A DNA stretch of 64,000 nucleotides from Ridgeia piscesae. Taxonomy: Eukaryota; Annelida; Polychaeta; Sabellida; Siboglinidae. Within the stretch, counting starts at the first letter, position 1, and every line of letters begins with the position of its first letter. The stretch lies in assembly GCA_025642075.2 (NCBI GenBank), contig JAODUO010001326.1, positions 31,001-95,000 of the forward strand. Direction: 5' to 3'. The notes below the pieces were generated by a model. The model was not told the origin of the DNA. It ran no database searches and worked only from the letters and a program-made list of their open reading frames with translations. The translations under genes and the position numbers were made by a program. This document shows positions 1 to 64,000 of the stretch, piece after piece.

Positions 1-160
1 CAAATTATGTACAATGTATATCTTATATATATATATATCTTATATTTATTTGCCATATTTCATTTTATTGTATAGGCACTATATGAGTATAAGCTCAGTA
101 TGTCGAATATCGTCATGTGCTTTGTCTTTTTATAGCCAAAGCAGAATGTGAAAGGTAAAA

Positions 161-328
161 ATATCTTATGTTGTAAGAGATTAACTTACCTTGGAGCATA
201 TCGTTTGAAATGTATGACGTTTCGACCCATCACCAGTATGTGACCAACACCTGGATAATGGGTCAAAACGTTGTATTTTTCAAAAGATATGCTCCTAAGT
301 AAGTTAATTTCTTACAACATAACCATAT
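161..328. repeat. Foldback inverted repeat (MITE-like)
   Basis: Arms at about 161-235 and 251-328 are reverse complements at roughly 80 percent by eye, around a loop of about 15 bp. Both arms contain ttgtaagaaattaactta-type and ggagcatat sequence. No coding capacity; probably a small non-autonomous element. Confidence 0.75.
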
Positions 329-939
329 CTTGGAGCCATGAACAATATATTCCATAAAGATATCGTATTAAGTTTTGCTGTGAAAATGTTTTGTTTGTGA
401 AATGTAAATACACCCGTAGTTATAAGATCTAATGAACAGTGTCATTTGTAACATATGATGTACCATAAGTTTTTGTGTAAAAAGCACCCTGACTTACAAA
501 CAAAAACTAAATAAAATTTCTATGTTATCTTGTATAATATGCACCCCGACCTCTGCCATCAACCTCTCGTGTCACTGCAACAGATAGTTTGGTTTAAGCA
601 TTACTCAGCATTGGTCACTGAGCAGGTTAATTTGGGACATCAAATGTCTGGCATGACTTGAAAAGTTACATGCAGAAAATAAATTTGACACAGGTACCAG
701 AAAATGACAGCTTTGTGATGATGCTGGTAATCAATAATAATAACAACAACAACCTCTGTTCAGAAGTGTTTATAATATATGATAAAATATAACATGTAAC
801 ATAGATATGACAATAATAATTCAAGTAAAATGTATAAATAAATAAATACATATAACTTGTGTATTGTAACTAAAAGTTAATTAAAAGTGATATTGAGTGA
901 AATCATCATTATTATGTATCAATGTATGAAACTTAAAGC

Positions 940-943
<4 letters not shown>

Positions 944-994
<51 letters not shown>
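944..994. repeat. (TA)n microsatellite
   Basis: Uninterrupted TA dinucleotide run of about 25 copies. Confidence 0.97.
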
Positions 995-998
<4 letters not shown>

Positions 999-1608
999 TA
1001 TATTATATTAACAATAGTATGTGACATAGTAATACATTATGTTCCTGTCTTCTACTACCACAAGATCAGCCTCAGAGTCCACCGGTCTCTGGTGGAGACA
1101 TGACACCATTAATTATGATTTCACCACTACCCGGCTAGTCCCAAAATTGTAGCTCATGAATAATGTTCTAGGACTGGCTGCACTTGATGAGATGGCGACG
1201 AGAATCCTGTTCAGCGATAAGAAAACTGATTGCTTAGCTCTTCTATCACTTGTGCACGTACAATGCTAATGGTGCATGGTGTATTGTATAAAGTAATTAG
1301 TGGCATGTTGCATGCTTTGCTAAGAAGGTATATACCACGGGGTACAGCTTTCTAGCTCATATCTGGTCGGAATTTTTTTAGCCTTAGCACCATGTGTAGT
1401 ACACACTCCAATGTTTGAGTGAACATTAAAGGAAGAAATGCATATAAAACATATACATTTATGGTAAGAAATATAATATAAAAATATTGTCAAATCATCC
1501 AAATAAAGTGAAATTTAAATAACTGATTCTGTGTATTTTGTTATTGATAGTTATTATAGTGCAAGTTGCTATGACAACTAACTGGTGTATTCTTGTCTCA
1601 CACACCAG

Positions 1609-59688
<58,080 letters not shown>

Positions 59689-60864
59689 GTACGTTGAAGT
59701 GTTTACTAAATATGTTGGGAAGTTATCTAAAACATGATATATGAACATGTGTTTTTTGCTATGTGTTTTTCCCAAAAAATTCTTCCTCTAACAGGATGCT
59801 GAATTTGAGGGCATGTGCTGCAATGTTGTAATGTGAATGATTTGAGGTGATTGCAGCTTGGTGGGCAAGGATATTTACACATATATCAACTGTTATATTT
59901 TCTTTTTTCCCTCTACAAGCTGAGGAGTAGCTTTATAAATCAGTCTTCCCCGATCTATTTGAAATAAAGTGTATTCAGACATTTGACAACATTATACAAG
60001 ACATACATTTATAAGTGTAAATACAATGTTTGAAGGGATAAACAAGATGTCACTGACTTGTCATGTTAGTTTATCTCTGACAATCGTATTACGGTAGTAG
60101 TATTATATTTACTACACATCTACGTTTTCACATACTAGAATCAATAAATGTTACATACAACTTAGATTGTAGTTATTGCAATACAAGATACACCAGTTAT
60201 AATATGTTAAAACAGCATAATTCAATATGCCAGCAATTACATATTTCTGGTAACATATTTGTAAAATAGATTATGTATATATTTAGATTTAAATGCAAGT
60301 GTATTATTAAACATGTTTATATAGTAATTACATAAAAATATTTTAACACTGAAACCAGAGAATTTCACAATCACACTCCAAAGACATAGACATACATTAA
60401 TCTCATTGTGGAATGATTGCATACCCGTTCTGAATTGTGACATGCTACCAACAAACATGTTGTATCCCACTTAACATGCAATCACAGTAGGTTTGATGGT
60501 ACACTTCAGTAGTACGTTTTGTACATTAAATGTGCCATTTTTGACTCTATAACAACCAAAAAATTTTTAAGACATTCAGCTGTTGAACAAGTGAATTCAT
60601 GTGATCTAGGCACTTAGCACCATATGTAATTTGAAGAAAAAATTGCAGTAAAACAATGCCACCAATAATTGTCATATATTAATTACCCCATATTTTTACA
60701 CACTATGTCAGTTAAGACAAAAACAGCGAACAAAATAGAATATGCGTATTCTTTCTGCCAAGCAGATTACTACGTTTATACATTATAGCAGAGCGTATGA
60801 TAGCTTTGACTTTACTCATTTGATACAAATGTAACTGTCCAATTCAGTAAGTCATCAACATACA
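59689..60864. other. Flank after exon 44, nothing recognised
   Basis: AT-rich unique sequence; no exon with matching phase 0 and splice sites could be supported. Confidence 0.5.
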
Positions 60865-61800
60865 CCCCTCAGAACTGTACAACTCTTCCTCTTTCAGTGT
60901 TAACATTCCATTTGTATATAACGACATCTGTACTGAGCATACGATTTCCAAATAATTTGTAATTGGTTTTAGATATGCTTAATGTTAACCTATTTACTGC
61001 AAACCATGTAGACACCTTGTCCGGCATGCCACACATAGTATCACTCAATCTTTTGATATCACTATCAGCACACAACAGTTTTGTATCACCTGTAAAGAGG
61101 ATACATTTAATAAGTTTAGATATATTGCATATATCATTCACATACAGAATAAAAATAGTGTGGGGCCTACATTCGAAACCTTGAAGCATGTGATGTGATA
61201 TATTACGCACATGAAAATTGCATTTGTTGATTGACACAAATTGCCTTCTGGTTGCTAAATAACTATTCAACCATTTACATGCCACTCCACAGATGCCAAG
61301 AAATTTTTTTTTACATAATAATTGGTGATCAACCTTGTTGAATGCGTCAATAATGACACCAATAGCATTTGTTTTGCATCTAATGATTGACTTATTCCAT
61401 CAATTAAATCTATGAATGCATAACATGTTGACATAATCTTGATGAAATAATCCATATGGACTTGGGCTTAACAATTTGTGTTTTGTAATAAAACTATCGT
61501 AGTGAGAATTAAATAATTGTTTGTAATTTTTAAAAGTTGCTTTAGCAATGAGAGGGGTCTGTAATTATCGCAGTCGTACTTATCCCCAGACTTGAAGACC
61601 AGGGACTACCTTCGCTGTTATCTTTTTTTCATGGAAAATTCTAGTGCTGATTACATATTTAAATAATTGGTACACTGTATCACAATAATGTTAACAACCT
61701 TTTTAATTAATGTCATAATTATGTCTTCATGATCAGATGACATCTTATTTACTATTTTACAACGCCAGTAACCTCCTCTTTGCTAACTGGCATTAGTAAT
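60865..61800 (-). mobile_element. LINE reverse-transcriptase remnant
   Basis: The minus strand encodes, from high to low coordinates, FKSGDKYDCDNYRPLSLLK, a frame-broken middle region, WLNSYLATRRQFVSINKCNF and then DKVSTWFAVNRLTLSISKTN. These are successive non-LTR reverse-transcriptase blocks. The position of the catalytic F/Y-A-D-D box reads FTGDT, so it is inactive, with frameshifts around 61280-61320. The 5' part is cut by the 56-bp array. Confidence 0.85.
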
Positions 61801-61894
61801 AAATTATGTTTATTTTAATGTTTTAGACAGTCATAAAATTGAAACATTTGTTGAATGTCTGGTCATTTCTTCAGTATACATGTTACAGTTGCAA

Positions 61895-64000
61895 ACTGTG
61901 TTCATCTTTTCTTGTGCAGCACTTCATATGTCCACAACTGAGTGGCAGAAACTGTGTTCATCTTTTCTTGTGCAGCACTTCATATGTCCACAACTGAGTG
62001 GCAGAAACTGTGTTCATCTTTTCTTGTGCAGCGCTTCATATGTCCACAACCGAGTGGTAGAAACTGTGTTCATCTTTTCTTGTGCAGCACTTCATATGTC
62101 CACAACCGAGTGGTAGAAACTGTGTTCATCTTTTCTTGTGCAGCACTTCATATGTCCACAACTGAGTGGCAGAAACTGTGTTCATCTTTTCTTGTGCAGC
62201 ACTTCATATGTCCACAACTGAGTGGCAGAAACTGTGTTCATCTTTTCTTGTGCAGCACTTCATATGTCCACAACCGAGTGGCAGAAACTGTGTTCATCTT
62301 TTCTTGTGCAGCACTTCATATGTCCACAACTGAGTGGCAGAAACTGTGTTCATCTTTTCTTGTGCAGCACTTCATATGTCCACAACCGAGTGGTAGAAAC
62401 TGTGTTCATCTTTTCTTGTGCAGCACTTCATATGTCCACAACTGAGTGGCAGAAACTGTGTTCATCTTTTCTTGTGCAGCACTTCATAAGTCCAGAACTG
62501 AGTGGCAGAAACTGTGTTCATCTTTTCTTGTGCAGCACTTCATATGTCCACAACTGAGTGGCAGAAACTGTGTTCATCTTTTCTTGTGCAGCACTTCATA
62601 TGTCCACAACTGAGTGGCAGAAACTGTGTTCATCTTTTCTTGTGCAGCACTTCATATGTCCACAACTGAGTGGCAGAAACTGTGTTCATCTTTTCTTGTG
62701 CAGCACTTCATAAGTCCAGAACTGAGTGGCAGAAACTGTGTTCATCTTTTCTTGTGCAGCACTTCATATGTCCACAACTGAGTGGCAGAAACTGTGTTCA
62801 TCTTTTCTTGTGCAGCACTTCATATGTCCACAACCGAGTGGCAGAAACTGTGTTCATCTTTTCTTGTGCAGCACTTCATATGTCCACAACTGAGTGGTAG
62901 AAACTGTGTTCATCTTTTCTTGTGCAGCACTTCATATGTCCACAACTGAGTGGTAGAAACTGTGTTCATCTTTTCTTGTGCAGCACTTCATATGTCCACA
63001 ACTGAGTGGCAGAAACTGTGTTCATCTTATCTTGTGCAGCACTTCATATGTCCACAACTGAGTGGCAGAAACTGTGTTCATCTTTTCTTGTGCAGCACTT
63101 CATATGTCCACAACCGAGTGGCAGAAACTGTGTTCATCTTTTCTTGTGCAGCACTTCATATGTCCACAACTGAGTGGTAGAAACTGTGTTCATCTTTTCT
63201 TGTGCAGCACTTCATATGTCCACAACTGAGTGGTAGAAACTGTGTTCATCTTTTCTTGTGCAGCACTTCATATGTCCACAACTGAGTGGTAGAAACTGTG
63301 TTCATCTTTTCTTGTGCAGCGCTTCATATGTCCACAACTGAGTGGCAGAAACTGTGTTCATCTTTTCTTGTGCAGCACTTCATATGTCCACAACTGAGTG
63401 GCAGAAACTGTGTTCATCTTTTCTTGTGCAGCGCTTCATATGTCCACAACTGAGTGGCAGAAACTGTGTTCATCTTTTCTTGTGCAGCGCTTCATATGTC
63501 CACAACCGAGTGGCAGAAACTGTGTTCATCTTTTCTTGTGCAGCGCTTCATATGTCCACAACTGAGTGGCAGAAACTGTGTTCATCTTTTCTTGTGCAGC
63601 ACTTCATATGTCCACAACTGAGTGGCAGAAACTGTGTTCATCTTTTCTTGTGCACCACTTCATATGTCCACAACTGAGTGGCAGAAACTGTGTTCATCTT
63701 TTCTTGTGCACCACTTCATATGTCCACAACTGAGTGGCAGAAACTGTGTTCATCTTTTCTTGTGCACCACTTCATATGTCCACAACTGAGTGGCAGAAAC
63801 TGTGTTCATCTTTTCTTGTGCACCACTTCATACGTCCACAACCGAGTGGCAGAAACTGTGTTCATCTTTTCTTGTGCAGCACTTCATACGTCCACAACCG
63901 AGGGGTAGAAACTGTGTTCATCTTTTCTTGTGCAGCACTTCATATGTCCACAACCGAGTGGTAGAAACTGTGTTCATCTTTTCTTGTGCAGCACTTCATA
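61895..64000. repeat. 56-bp minisatellite reaching the window edge
   Basis: About 37 near-identical units of gtggcagaaactgtgttcat, then cttttcttgtgcagcacttc and atatgtccacaactga. Each unit holds a pyrimidine tract plus CAG like a 3' splice site. Known variants are gtggtag, gcgcttc and gcaccac. The array continues beyond the window. Confidence 0.98.

Larger units (their letters stand above)
1..1608. other. Upstream flank or intron, no gene seen
   Basis: AT-rich sequence with a foldback repeat (161-328) and a (TA)n tract. No exon of the main gene could be supported here. Confidence 0.6.

Noticed and set aside
61880..64000. Possible CRISPR array or repeated-domain protein
   Set aside because: Units are contiguous 56-bp tandem copies without unique spacers, in an animal genome. 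Frames shift from unit to unit, so no repeated domain is encoded.

Overview
The window is animal nuclear DNA. It has split genes with consensus GT-AG introns, non-LTR retrotransposon and tRNA-derived SINE fragments, and very abundant micro- and minisatellites. A divergent TALE homeobox gene that resembles the spiralian-specific TALE group suggests a lophotrochozoan (mollusc-like) source. That placement is an inference, not a proof.

One large plus-strand gene fills almost the whole window. I assembled 44 coding exons from 1609 to 59688. All splice phases agree and together give exactly 2030 codons. The product looks like a large CCDC162-type protein: a long helical, soluble N-terminal and middle part, and a C-terminal coiled coil encoded between about 52.5 and 57.7 kb, followed by a Ser/Thr/Arg-rich tail. 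The name is tentative. The gene may start in the first exon (ATG at 1612) or upstream of the window. The last exon found ends in a donor site, so the 3' end lies beyond the exons found here.

A second gene sits on the same strand inside the 12-kb intron 22 (27706-39689). It is a two-exon TALE-class homeobox gene at 32635-32769 and 36528-37602, with a TATA box and initiator upstream and poly(A) signals downstream. Its second exon changes reading frame near 36767, through a one-base insertion, a sequence error or loss of function.

The introns hold at least 18 tandem arrays with units from 2 to 56 bp. Many start at, or within a few bases to about 90 bases of, a 5' splice site. At exons 6 and 20 the repeat unit is visibly a copy of the exon end plus its donor. 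One array (3690-4198) ends flush at an acceptor, and the terminal 56-bp array (61895-64000) repeats an acceptor-like motif. This link between splice sites and minisatellites is the most unusual feature of the window. Transposon remains include RTE-like and other LINE fragments on both strands, a SINE family, and two foldback elements. A near-duplicate of about 1 kb around 45.2-47.1 kb may be an assembly artefact.
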